A stretch of DNA of 51,989 nucleotides from Ruminococcus sp. (GCA_017620025.1 JAFZRF010000020.1:1-51989), one strand, 5' to 3'. Numbered from the stretch's first letter, positions 24,878 through 33,725 are shown. Made by a program: numbers and translations. The notes: generated from the sequence alone by a model not told the origin.

Positions 24878-27289
24878 ATGCCTTCAAATATCAATAAAGA
24901 AAGATCGGGGCGCAGAAGCTTCTGGATCCGGACTCTGGCCGATCCTGTTCTGCTGTATACGGTGCTTGTGATGATGTCGCTGATGTTCCATTACAGGAAC
25001 CGTGCCACTACCGCAGAGACATACAGCCAGTTCGTGGAGACCTTGCGGGATCTGCGCTCTTCCTTTGTGTACGGCATCATTACCTACGTGGCTGCATGGC
25101 TGCTGTTCAGGCTGTATGACTTCATGCAGAAGCATAAGGTCATCGGTACCGTAGGCTTCCTGGCAGTATCCGGAGCGCTCCTTGCGGGAGTCGATGCCTG
25201 TATCTACAAGGGCTATGAGACGTATCCTATCGACTGGATGGTATGGATGCTCACGCCTCAGGACAACATGACCTACAACGGGTACTATGCGCTCAGCGTA
25301 TTCCTGCTGTTCTTCATGTTCATGGCAACCGTAATCTACTACTTCACCCGTATCCGCTACAGGATACTGATGAATTTCCTTATATTTATCATACCCTTTG
25401 CCATCTACGGCAAGGAGTATGAAAAAATGCCCATCGGCTTTATCATCCTCCTTGCAGTGGGATATATGCTGCTGATGGTGACGTTCCGGCAGCTCAGCGA
25501 CAGCGAGACTGTCAGGATCGTCGAAAAGCGCGAGACCTGGAAGACGGTCGCAGTATATACCGTTCTGTTTGCACTTGTATCGACTATTATCCCGAAGCCT
25601 GAGATCGATGCGGACAGATCATACATCGAGTCCCTCATCAACGCTGAGGCCTTCACCGACAAGCTCGATAACCTGCTGAATGTATTCCGTGACAAGTCTG
25701 ACGGAAGTCAGTTCCGCGGCAAACTCGGAAACGCAGCGGTATACTACTCCGATTCCACCATTCCGCTCTCACTCAAGACATCGACCTATTCGACCTACAA
25801 CTTCGGGGACGACGGCTGGTACATCAGCAACTTTGATGATCATTACGGCACTGTTGAAGAAACTCCGGTAATGATCAGCGACAACGGCGACCTCCCGAAT
25901 GCGTTATTCTTCGCAGCCGAGCTCGACAGCAGCTTCGCCGCAAAGTACGGCCTTGAGGAATATGCCGGCAGGATACTCGATATGCCGGAGGAGAGAAAGG
26001 CCACATTCTACAATATCCGCAGCGGCATACTTGCTGCGCCGGTACCGGAGGGAATACACGCCCTCGAATCCACTTCCTACGGTGAAGCTCTCGAGAAATT
26101 CCGTTCCGGCATAATTCTCTCGGATGCTTCTGACTTCAGGTTAGGAGAGAAATTCACCTTCTCCTTCAGACCGGAGGGCTTCTTCGAGAATCCGGAGAAC
26201 TGTGAGATAGTTGACTGGCTCGGCAGCAAGGAAGATTATGACGACATGATCAATGATGCCTATGATATCATCAAGGCCGAGTACAACGATTACAGCGGAG
26301 ACGATGACGAATACTACGACAGAGTTACTGATGCCTACCATGCCCTCAACTTCCTCTGCAGATACATGGAGGACATCGAGACGACTCTCCTTGACTACGG
26401 CAACAGCGAGAAGATCAAGAAGCTTGCCGAGGAGATCACAGCAGATGACAGGACCGATTACGAAAAGGCCAAGTCACTGGAATACTACTTCATAAACAAC
26501 GGTTACCGTTATGACCTCAATTATATCCCGCCCGCAGGCGACAACATAGAAGACTTCCTGTTTGACAAGAAAGTCGGTGTCTGTAGAGAGTATGCGACGG
26601 GAATGGTGCTTATGGCACGCTCGCTCGGTATCCCGGCAAGGTACTGTGAGGGCTACCGTATGCAGGAGGTGGCAGATCCGAAGTCTGTAGCGGCAATATA
26701 TATGTATAACCAGACCGGTATATCGGTCAGCGACACTGCACAGAAGCACAACGGACATTACGGATATATGGTAACAGGAAACGATGCTCATGGCTTCCCG
26801 GAGCTCTACATCAGGGGCTACGGCTGGAAGGTATTTGAACCGACTATGACGGCGGGCGATACAGTTGTCCAGAAGAAGGGAAGTACAACGAGCGGACTTT
26901 CGAGGATGGGCTTATTCATACTTGCGGCGGCGGTATTAGCGCTGCTTCTCATGATAGCATGGCCTGTTCTTTCACATAGATTCTTCCTGTTCATCAACAA
27001 GAGACGCCAGCCTGCCGATCAGGTAAAGGCGTGTATGCACCGTATAAACAAACTCTACGGCGCCGGAAGTGAGCGTACATCACAGGAGACTGCTGCGCTG
27101 GCTGCACAGATCTCGGGCGCTGATGTATCGGGAGTTGCCGCATTGTTCGATAAGGCGGTATACGGCGGTGCTGAACTGGACAGAAAGGACGCAGAAAAGG
27201 CTGCAGAAGAGTACGTGAAGGCTTACGTAGCGCTCAGAGACGCAAAAAAGGCAGCCAGAAAAGAGCGGAGACGTAAGCGTGCTGTTTGA
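24878..27289 (+). CDS. Multi-pass membrane protein with transglutaminase-like domain
   Basis: The 803-residue protein has seven or so hydrophobic segments in the first 240 residues, an extracytoplasmic part, a transglutaminase-like core and a last membrane segment (about 680-700) with a charged cytoplasmic tail. The core has Cys569 (VGVCREYATGMVLMARSLGIPARYCEGY), His638 (DAHGFPELYI) and, where Asp is usual, Glu654 (WKVFEPT). The MoxR-DUF58-transglutaminase set is common in bacteria and thought to act at the envelope. It starts 3 bases after the DUF58 stop with no clear ribosome site, so translation is probably coupled. Confidence 0.9.
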   Translation: MPSNINKERSGRRSFWIRTLADPVLLYTVLVMMSLMFHYRNRATTAETYSQFVETLRDLRSSFVYGIITYVAAWLLFRLYDFMQKHKVIGTVGFLAVSGALLAGVDACIYKGYETYPIDWMVWMLTPQDNMTYNGYYALSVFLLFFMFMATVIYYFTRIRYRILMNFLIFIIPFAIYGKEYEKMPIGFIILLAVGYMLLMVTFRQLSDSETVRIVEKRETWKTVAVYTVLFALVSTIIPKPEIDADRSYIESLINAEAFTDKLDNLLNVFRDKSDGSQFRGKLGNAAVYYSDSTIPLSLKTSTYSTYNFGDDGWYISNFDDHYGTVEETPVMISDNGDLPNALFFAAELDSSFAAKYGLEEYAGRILDMPEERKATFYNIRSGILAAPVPEGIHALESTSYGEALEKFRSGIILSDASDFRLGEKFTFSFRPEGFFENPENCEIVDWLGSKEDYDDMINDAYDIIKAEYNDYSGDDDEYYDRVTDAYHALNFLCRYMEDIETTLLDYGNSEKIKKLAEEITADDRTDYEKAKSLEYYFINNGYRYDLNYIPPAGDNIEDFLFDKKVGVCREYATGMVLMARSLGIPARYCEGYRMQEVADPKSVAAIYMYNQTGISVSDTAQKHNGHYGYMVTGNDAHGFPELYIRGYGWKVFEPTMTAGDTVVQKKGSTTSGLSRMGLFILAAAVLALLLMIAWPVLSHRFFLFINKRRQPADQVKACMHRINKLYGAGSERTSQETAALAAQISGADVSGVAALFDKAVYGGAELDRKDAEKAAEEYVKAYVALRDAKKAARKERRRKRAV

Positions 27290-27316
27290 CATGGAATTTA
27301 CAGGAGGCTGATATCC

Positions 27317-29050
27317 ATGAACAACTTAGCAGTAAAAAAAGTATTGTGTGCCGTAACTGCGCTGTTCGTACTGACAGGAGCTGTAACAGGCGGAAGCGGC
27401 ATACAGAGAAAGGGCAGCAGAGCGGAAACTCTCACCGCTTCGGCTGCTGAGGACTACCACTCGTGGAGACAGAAAGATCCGAGATGGGCTGATCTCCCGC
27501 TGGGACCTTACGAAACCGTTGGCTCAGCAGGCTGTCTTGTGACTTGTCTCTCGATGATCGCTGTAATGTCAGGGGTGAGAGACGAAGGATCCTTTGATCC
27601 CGGCGTGTTCGTGAACAGCATGAACAGCGTCGATGCATTCAATCAGTGGGGCGGAATTGAGAGCTGGGCTTCGATCTTTGAGGTGATACCGGAATTCAAA
27701 GGTATCAGCAAGTTTGATTTCACCGGCACAACTGAGGAAGAGAAGGCTCAGGAGGTCAGCGAATGGCTCAGACAGGGCTATTACGTAATAGTCAATTGCA
27801 ATACCCACCACTGGGTAGTTGCAGAGGGCGTATCAGAGGATGAGATCTTCATGATAGATCCGGCGAGCGATGATACGGAGATGTTCGCTTATTACGACAA
27901 CATCGCAGTGGAGTATATGCTCGTAAAGAGCAGCGGACTTCCCTTCGGAGGTATCACAGCTCCAGTACCCTCGACACCGGCAGCAGCTGCTGTACTTGCA
28001 GCAGAGCCCGCTGCCACAAAGCCTGCATACGAGCCTGCAATATGTATAAACGTCGAGAACCTTCCCAATAAGACTGAGTACGAAGCAGGCGAGAAGCTTG
28101 ATCTCGAAGGCGGATTTGCACAGGTAAGCTTCGTTGATCCCGACAAGGGCACCGTGAACCTGCCGGGCGAGTACATGAACGGCACTACCTACAGCTACGG
28201 CGTTGATGTATCCGGCGTGGATATGTCAGAACCGGGCGTATATCCCGTAAGGCTCATAGCTTATACGGATCTTGCCTATACAGAGGAGAGCTTCGACATC
28301 ATCGTCAATGCACCGGCTGCAACAACGACAGTCAGTGCACTCACAAAACCGGCAGTATCTACTACCGCCTCAAAGGCTGTTACAGTAACGGCAGCACCGG
28401 AGGCAGTAAAGACTACGATAGAAGCAGTCAGCAACTCAATAGCCGCAACAAAGGCGGCAGCTGCGACAACATACACCATTGCGGCAAAGACCACCGCTAT
28501 GCCGGTAACGACCGCAAAGGCCACAGAAGCAGCGAATGAAGATGCGACCGCTGAAGAGACAGATGCGGCAGAGGCTCCTGAGTCCTTCTCCGGAGAGGCA
28601 GAGACTGCTGCACCGGCAGAGAATGCTGAAACAGGAGCAGCCGAGTATTACTACGACGGCGGCTCAAGAATAAGCGTTTTATCTGCACCCGGTACCTCCG
28701 ATGCAGTGACTGTAGCTACAGTCAGCGGAGGCTGCGTAGTCACAGTAACAGAGACCGAAAACGGATACGGCTATGTTGTATCCGACAGCTTCTCAGGCTG
28801 GATCGATCTTTCAGGCATGACAAAGGCAGCCACGGAAGCTGCTGGATTCATTGCCGGCGACATCAATAACGACGGACAGGTCGATATCTACGACCTCACC
28901 CTCATCAACGAGTATCTCAACTGCTGCGGTTCGCTTCCGGAAGGATTCTCCGTTCTCAGGAAATGCGAGCTTGAGGCAGCCGATATCAACGGAGACGGTG
29001 CAGTCGATTCAGAGGACGTGCTCCTCTATCTTATGATAATCTGCGGCTGA
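27317..29050 (+). CDS. Secreted C39-like cysteine peptidase-fold protein with dockerin
   Basis: The 577-residue protein has a signal peptide (about 1-25), then a C39-like papain fold: WRQKDPRWADLPLGPYETVGSAGCLVTCLSMIA with Cys73, THHWVVAEGV with His165, and MIDPASD with Asp181. A bacterial Ig-like part, an Ala/Thr-rich linker (about 335-440) and an SH3-like region (SRISVLSAPGTSDAVTVATVSGG) follow. A type I dockerin closes it (GDINNDGQVDIYDL and ADINGDGAVDSEDV). It may be a scaffold-borne peptidase or wall-binding protein. GGAGG precedes the ATG. It follows the transglutaminase gene after 27 bases, so the operon may continue. Confidence 0.88.
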   Translation: MNNLAVKKVLCAVTALFVLTGAVTGGSGIQRKGSRAETLTASAAEDYHSWRQKDPRWADLPLGPYETVGSAGCLVTCLSMIAVMSGVRDEGSFDPGVFVNSMNSVDAFNQWGGIESWASIFEVIPEFKGISKFDFTGTTEEEKAQEVSEWLRQGYYVIVNCNTHHWVVAEGVSEDEIFMIDPASDDTEMFAYYDNIAVEYMLVKSSGLPFGGITAPVPSTPAAAAVLAAEPAATKPAYEPAICINVENLPNKTEYEAGEKLDLEGGFAQVSFVDPDKGTVNLPGEYMNGTTYSYGVDVSGVDMSEPGVYPVRLIAYTDLAYTEESFDIIVNAPAATTTVSALTKPAVSTTASKAVTVTAAPEAVKTTIEAVSNSIAATKAAAATTYTIAAKTTAMPVTTAKATEAANEDATAEETDAAEAPESFSGEAETAAPAENAETGAAEYYYDGGSRISVLSAPGTSDAVTVATVSGGCVVTVTETENGYGYVVSDSFSGWIDLSGMTKAATEAAGFIAGDINNDGQVDIYDLTLINEYLNCCGSLPEGFSVLRKCELEAADINGDGAVDSEDVLLYLMIICG

Positions 29051-29095
29051 GATCCGCAGTATGTGGAAGAACAGAAGAAAGGAAGGAGTTCACTG

Positions 29096-30067
29096 ATGGA
29101 GTGGACGGAGGTAAACATATATACCGCAACAGAGGCTATAGAGCTTCTCACAGCAAAGCTTATGGACATAGGTGTCAAGGGCTTTGCCATCAAGGACGCT
29201 GAGGATTTCAACGAATTCCTCGAAAACAAGAACGGACAGTGGGATTACATCGAGGAGGACTTAATGCAGCTCTCCTCATGTGAGACCTGTATCACGGTTT
29301 ACCTCCCCGGCAACAGCCAGGGGGCGGATATGCTTTCGGCTATCCGCTCCATGCTGGCTGAGGTCAGGGCTGCCGACAAGGAAGGCAGATACGGAAGGCT
29401 TGAGGCAGAGCTCTCAAGCATCCGTGAGGAGGACTGGGCAAATAACTGGAAGCAGTACTTCAAGCCCATAACCGTAGGTGAAAAGCTGATAGTAAAGCCG
29501 TCCTGGGAGGATCTCCCGGAGACCGGCGGCAGGAAGGTGCTCGAGATAGATCCCGCATCGAGCTTCGGCACCGGCCAGCATCATACCACAAGGCTCTGCC
29601 TTGAGCTGCTCGAGGGCTGCGTATCCCCGGGCTGTCATGTGCTCGATCTCGGCTGCGGAAGCGGTATCCTCTCGATAGGAGCGATACTTCTCGGAGCTGC
29701 GGACGCAGTTGCAGTTGACATCGACCAGAACGCAGCGGCGACAGCTGCCGAGAATGCCGGCAAGAACGGTATCTCAGGCGACAAGTACCATACATACTAC
29801 GGCAATATACTCGATGACGAAAAGCTCTCCTCGGAGATAGAGCTCCCCGGAGGATACGACGTCATCACCGCAAATATTGTTGCGGACGTGCTGATAGCCA
29901 TGAAGGATCACTTCCTCCGTTACCTTAAGAAGGGCGGAACGCTTATAATCTCGGGTATCATCGAGGAGCGCATGGAGGAGGTCCTCTCCGCAGTTGAGAC
30001 TGTGGGCTTCACAAGACTCAGAGTCAGCGTGAAGGAAGGCTGGGCAGCAGCAGAATTCAGACTATAA
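29096..30067 (+). CDS. prmA: Ribosomal protein L11 methyltransferase
   Basis: The 323-residue protein matches PrmA, which trimethylates ribosomal protein L11. The N-terminal L11-recognition domain (MEWTEVNIYTATEAIELLTAKLMDIG) leads to the methylase fold with IDPASSFGTGQHHTTRLCLELLE, the SAM-binding LDLGCGSGILSIGA and the ANIVADVL motif. The ATG at 29096 has GGAAGGAG before it; the GTG at 29063 would add eleven residues not typical of the family. Confidence 0.95.
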   Translation: MEWTEVNIYTATEAIELLTAKLMDIGVKGFAIKDAEDFNEFLENKNGQWDYIEEDLMQLSSCETCITVYLPGNSQGADMLSAIRSMLAEVRAADKEGRYGRLEAELSSIREEDWANNWKQYFKPITVGEKLIVKPSWEDLPETGGRKVLEIDPASSFGTGQHHTTRLCLELLEGCVSPGCHVLDLGCGSGILSIGAILLGAADAVAVDIDQNAAATAAENAGKNGISGDKYHTYYGNILDDEKLSSEIELPGGYDVITANIVADVLIAMKDHFLRYLKKGGTLIISGIIEERMEEVLSAVETVGFTRLRVSVKEGWAAAEFRL

Positions 30068-30231
30068 TCAGTCAGACTGTACACGGCAGCAGGGTGTGAC
30101 GGGAGGATATACAGTCAGTGCATAAAGCGGAGCATCCGCAGCTGTATATTTCGCCTGCCGTAGCTGCTTACAGGAGTGCAGCAGCATTGGATTATATATA
30201 TCAATATCAAACAGCAAGGAGAATGATAAAA

Positions 30232-31410
30232 GTGGCATTATTCAAGAAAAAGGACAAGCAGAACGAAGAGACAACAGAGAACAAGGAGTTAGACCTCAAG
30301 GGCATGGCCCTCGAAGCTCTTAACCAGAAGCTCAACGGACATCTCTATGACGGATGCATCATCATGCCGAGAGGCGGATATACCATCGACATCAATGTTG
30401 CAAGACAGGAGGAGAAGGAGGGCATCAAGCTCGCTCAGTTCGTATACATCATCAGACACGATGATTTTGATGAGCCCATCATCGAGCCCACAGACTCACA
30501 GGGCAAGACCTGGGAGGAGGCAGCTGATGTAGCTGCTCGTATGTTCATGGGAAGCATCTGGCACTGCATAGACCAGGCTTCACAGAGAAAGAATCCCATA
30601 CTTGTTCCGGTCGATTACCTCGGACAGCATTATGATTTTGATATGTTCAGCCAGTCAGTGGTAAGAGTAGGCGTGAGCGAGGATGTACAGCCCACAATGC
30701 TCGTGAACTTCATCAAGGATCAGATCCCGAAGTACCTCGGCTCCAAGAAGTATTACTGGCTCAGGATATTCCTTGCACGCTTCGGCAACAACAGAGTTGT
30801 TGAGGTGCGTGTGAACGGTTCTGTATGCGTAGATCTTGCCCCCTACTTCCAGCAGTATGTTGATCAGATGGATGCAGGCGACAAGTTCGTAAGCGAGAAG
30901 CAGTACGCTTTCTTCGTACAGCATGAGGACGACAAGTGCCCCTTCACCAAGGAGACAGTAGTGAATGCTGCCAAGGATGCTATCGACCGCATGACCAAGA
31001 TCAAGAGCCGTGAGGATTATGAGGCAATGGCTCAGAGCCTTGTTGATATGACAGGCAGCAAGTCACTTGCAGCTGAGATCCGTATCTTCATTCCCGAGAT
31101 ACTTGCAAAGATGACACTCGGCTTCCGTGAGGGCGATAAGCTCTTCCTCATCGCCGATGATTCACAGATCGAGTTCAGAAAGACACAGCTCCGCTCCTAC
31201 TTCTACATTCAGCAGGTAGTTCTCGAGTTCCTTTCAAGGAGACCTGCCACTGAGGAAGTACAGAGCATCGTATACAACAGCGTAGCCTTCAAGGAGATGC
31301 GCAAGGTACTCGAGGACGCAAAGAAGAACGGCCAGGAGATCCAGCCCGGTGACCTCTTTGTTCCCGGTACAGCATACAAGGTAGGCGAAGACGACTACTT
31401 CGTATGGTAA
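30232..31410 (+). CDS. Soluble protein of unknown function
   Basis: I do not recognise this protein. If it starts at GTG 30232 (AAGGAG lies 10 bases upstream) it has 392 residues, no signal peptide and no membrane segment. The first 20 residues are charged (FKKKDKQNEETTENKEL). It contains a compact N-terminal part with IIMPRGGYTIDINV and a longer helical part, and ends in GTAYKVGEDDYFVW. Codon use is like that of rpsB and tsf (much GCT, GTA and AAG), which suggests high expression. An ATG at 30223 is too close to the ribosome site. A strong terminator follows, so it is probably transcribed alone or with prmA. Confidence 0.8.
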   Translation: MALFKKKDKQNEETTENKELDLKGMALEALNQKLNGHLYDGCIIMPRGGYTIDINVARQEEKEGIKLAQFVYIIRHDDFDEPIIEPTDSQGKTWEEAADVAARMFMGSIWHCIDQASQRKNPILVPVDYLGQHYDFDMFSQSVVRVGVSEDVQPTMLVNFIKDQIPKYLGSKKYYWLRIFLARFGNNRVVEVRVNGSVCVDLAPYFQQYVDQMDAGDKFVSEKQYAFFVQHEDDKCPFTKETVVNAAKDAIDRMTKIKSREDYEAMAQSLVDMTGSKSLAAEIRIFIPEILAKMTLGFREGDKLFLIADDSQIEFRKTQLRSYFYIQQVVLEFLSRRPATEEVQSIVYNSVAFKEMRKVLEDAKKNGQEIQPGDLFVPGTAYKVGEDDYFVW

Positions 31411-31436
31411 TCGTTGCCGCAGCAGAATAACAAAAA

Positions 31437-31472
31437 CCTCCTCCTCGGATAACCGGGGAGGAGGACTTTTTT
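31437..31472 (+). terminator. Terminator after the unknown soluble protein gene
   Basis: CCTCCTCC and GGAGGAGG form the stem, extended by CGG/CCG, followed by six T. Confidence 0.92.
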
Positions 31473-31505
31473 GTGTGGTGTAAATAATAAAGAAGAAATA
31501 AGAAA

Positions 31506-31525
31506 GAATAAATGCGGTATCGCCT
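31506..31525 (-). repeat. 20-base block shared with 19495-19514
   Basis: The minus strand here reads AGGCGATACCGCATTTATTC, identical to 19495-19514. Both are followed by T/A-rich sequence of the TTCTTTATTATT type. Confidence 0.75.
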
Positions 31526-31555
31526 CCGGAACTGCTTTCTTTTTTCTTCAAAATA

Positions 31556-31584
31556 TTGACAGATCCGAACAGATAAGTTACAAT
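31556..31584 (+). promoter_or_regulatory. Housekeeping promoter (P1) of sigI
   Basis: TTGACA at 31556-31561 and TACAAT at 31579-31584 are 17 bases apart. It lies upstream of the SigI-like promoter, so sigI appears to have two promoters. Confidence 0.7.
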
Positions 31585-31624
31585 AAAATACAGAAGACAA
31601 TTAATGAACGATTTTTTACACAGT

Positions 31625-31660
31625 ACCCCGTTTTGACGGATCGTGCTGCGTATACTATAA
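31625..31660 (+). promoter_or_regulatory. SigI-type promoter (P2) of sigI
   Basis: ACCCCG (31625-31630), 18 bases, then CGTATACTATAA (31649-31660). The same layout lies before the EKPEPP gene (33690-33725, ACCCCG-N18-CGTAAACTGTAA). The -35 ACCCC element fits known SigI promoters. The start codon is 20 bases downstream. Confidence 0.7.
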
Positions 31661-31679
31661 TTAACACGGGGGTGACGAT

Positions 31680-32402
31680 ATGGATCAGGATGTTCAGAAG
31701 CTGATAAAGCAGGTATATGAGGCCAAGACCGACAGCCATGCGGCTGATGAGCTCATTGCGTCCTATATGCCTTTCATCAAATCGGAAACCGCAAGATTCA
31801 TAAACCGTCCCCCGCAGCCCGAAGATGACGAGCTGAGTATTGCTATGTTCGCTTTCTATGAAGCGATACGCAGCTACTCGAAGCTGAAGGGCTCCTTCCT
31901 GAGCTTTGCCGCACGTCAGATCAAGAACCGTCTCATTGACAACTACCGCAAGGAAAAACGAAGCAGAGGACTTATCTCCCTCGACACCCCCGACGAGGAC
32001 GATAACGAACTGATCGATACCATCAGCGACAGCCATGATGAGTACGAGGAGAACGAGATCCGTGAGGCGACTCAGGCTGAGATACGTGAGCTTTCAGCGC
32101 AGATGGAGACATTCGGTGTATCGCTGTCAGATGTGGCAGACAATTCCCCGAAGCAGGGGCGGACGCTCGCAGCCTGCCAGAAGGCTGTCGCCTACGCAAG
32201 GAGCCATCCCGGGATACTGGAGGAGTTTCTCCGTACAAAGCGTGTCCCGATAGCAAAGCTCGCAGAGGGCACCAACACAGAGCGCAAGACGCTCGAACGG
32301 CACCGCCGCTATCTGGTGGCTGTGCTGCTTATATGCACCAACGGCTACGAGATCATGCGTGGCCACATCATGCAGGTACTGAAAGGCGGTGAGATAACAT
32401 GA
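31680..32402 (+). CDS. sigI: RNA polymerase sigma factor, SigI family
   Basis: The 240-residue protein matches SigI in its region 2 (ELIASYMPFIKSETARFINR, DDELSIAMFAFYEAIRSYSKLKGSFLSFAARQIKNRLIDNYRKEKR) and in its C-terminal SigI-type domain, which ends in a helix-turn-helix-like stretch (KTLERHRRYLVAVLLICTNGYEIMRGHI). SigI factors control heat or wall stress in Bacillus and cellulosome genes in cellulolytic clostridia. It overlaps rsgI by 4 bases and has a GGGGGTGA ribosome site. A SigI-like promoter in front points to autoregulation. Confidence 0.93.
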   Translation: MDQDVQKLIKQVYEAKTDSHAADELIASYMPFIKSETARFINRPPQPEDDELSIAMFAFYEAIRSYSKLKGSFLSFAARQIKNRLIDNYRKEKRSRGLISLDTPDEDDNELIDTISDSHDEYEENEIREATQAEIRELSAQMETFGVSLSDVADNSPKQGRTLAACQKAVAYARSHPGILEEFLRTKRVPIAKLAEGTNTERKTLERHRRYLVAVLLICTNGYEIMRGHIMQVLKGGEIT

Positions 32403-33562
32403 AATATATCGTAATGGAATGCCACGGCGGCTATGCCGTACTTATGGATGAAGCGGCACGATTCGTGAAAGCTGCAAACAGACACTACACTGTAGGCCAG
32501 ACCGTTACCGATCCGATACTCATGGAGGAGAACAAGGAAAAGACCCCCTCACGCAATATCACTGTTATCAAGCGCTTTGCTGCCGCAGCTGCCAGCATTG
32601 CTGTTTTTGCAGGCGCCAGCTACGGCTACTACTATCAGAATCTGAAGCCGCACAGCTCAGTTATCATATGCAGCGCTTCGGATATCTGTCTCAACCTCAA
32701 CAAGAAGGGTCATGTTATCAGTGTAACAAGTGATGATCCGGCCGGAGAAGCCATCATCAGGGAATACAACTACAAGGGCAAGGATAAGCTGAAGGTCGCA
32801 GGCGATATCCTTGAGATAGAAATGGCAAAGGGAATGCTCTCAAGCGGTGACTCCGTAAGGATGTATGTCGATACTGAGGATCCCGAAAACTGCGACGTAT
32901 ATAAAACAGAGCTGGAAGACGGTATGAAGGGGCTTGACCTCAACATAAGCGTCTGTGAAATAGGAGCCCAGCCTGCGGTATCTGATCCGGTCCCTCCCCC
33001 GATACAGGATCAGCCCGCACCGGAAAAGAAGGACGAAGCCCCGGCGAAGCCTGCGGAGACCGCCGGTGTGCCAGGTCCCGGCAGTGAGAATCATCCCGAT
33101 GCTCCTGCTCCTCCGGATCCTGCCAAGGATGGGCACAAGGACAAAGAAGGACCGGCAGCACCCCCGCAGCCGGCACATTCAGACGATGCACCCGCTCCGG
33201 CTGCTCCCGACGATAAGGCTGAGGATCCACCGCCTCCGCCCGTTGACGGAGATAAACCTGCTCCCGAAGCTCCCGGTGAGGATACACCTCAGCCGCCTGC
33301 TCCGGCAGCAAAGAATGATGACAAGCCCACACCACCTTCACCTCCCGTACCTGCTGAGCAGGGAGATGAAAAGACGGCTGTCAGACTTACAGCAGCGATC
33401 CAGCCCCCCGCCGGACCTGTTGCTGCACCGATCCCCCCGGAACCGAACAGACATCCACCGGTCCCGGAACAAGAGGGATCACCCGATAACTTGCCGGCAC
33501 CCGAAGCTCCGGACCCCATTGACCACCCGGTGGCACCGGAAGCAGAAGGACCGCTTTCCTAA
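32399..33562 (+). CDS. rsgI: RsgI-type anti-sigma factor with disordered Pro-rich exterior
   Basis: The 387-residue protein has the RsgI N-terminal anti-sigma domain (MKYIVMECHGGYAVLMDEAARFVKA), a membrane segment at about 58-76 (IKRFAAAAASIAVFAGASYGYYY), a short juxtamembrane extracytoplasmic domain (about 80-185) and about 195 residues of Pro/Ala/Asp/Glu-rich sequence. In RsgI proteins the juxtamembrane domain usually contains an Asn-Pro site where the protein cuts itself. At that place this protein reads ICSASDICLNLN and the Asn-Pro is missing. No carbohydrate-binding domain is present, unlike many clostridial RsgI proteins. It would hold SigI until an envelope signal acts. Confidence 0.9.
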   Translation: MKYIVMECHGGYAVLMDEAARFVKAANRHYTVGQTVTDPILMEENKEKTPSRNITVIKRFAAAAASIAVFAGASYGYYYQNLKPHSSVIICSASDICLNLNKKGHVISVTSDDPAGEAIIREYNYKGKDKLKVAGDILEIEMAKGMLSSGDSVRMYVDTEDPENCDVYKTELEDGMKGLDLNISVCEIGAQPAVSDPVPPPIQDQPAPEKKDEAPAKPAETAGVPGPGSENHPDAPAPPDPAKDGHKDKEGPAAPPQPAHSDDAPAPAAPDDKAEDPPPPPVDGDKPAPEAPGEDTPQPPAPAAKNDDKPTPPSPPVPAEQGDEKTAVRLTAAIQPPAGPVAAPIPPEPNRHPPVPEQEGSPDNLPAPEAPDPIDHPVAPEAEGPLS

Positions 33563-33574
33563 TTCTATTTCTAC

Positions 33575-33619
33575 GCCGTACAGGGCAGCCAGTAGCTCTG
33601 TACGGCACTTTTCCTTTTA
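33575..33619 (+). terminator. Terminator of sigI-rsgI
   Basis: GCCGTACAG and CTGTACGGC form a 9-bp stem followed by ACTTTTCCTTTTA. Confidence 0.85.
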
Positions 33620-33656
33620 TGCGGAAAACAGCCGGGAACTATGCTTAAAAATATCT

Positions 33657-33686
33657 CTGAAAAATTTTTCAAAAAAATTTTTCAGC
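33657..33686 (+). repeat. AT-rich inverted repeat before the EKPEPP gene promoter
   Basis: CTGAAAAA and TTTTTCAG bracket A/T runs and form an imperfect 13-14 bp stem. It ends 3 bases before the ACCCCG element, so it could be an operator, an UP-like element or a second terminator. Confidence 0.55.
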
Positions 33687-33689
33687 TTA

Positions 33690-33725
33690 CCCCGTTTTTG
33701 AGACACCCCTTCCGTAAACTGTAAT
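33690..33725 (+). promoter_or_regulatory. SigI-type promoter of the EKPEPP-repeat gene
   Basis: ACCCCG (33690-33695), 18 bases, then CGTAAACTGTAA (33714-33725). Ten of the last twelve bases match the sigI P2 element, with the same spacing and a shared TTTT after ACCCCG. No SigA-type promoter is seen here. Confidence 0.7.
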
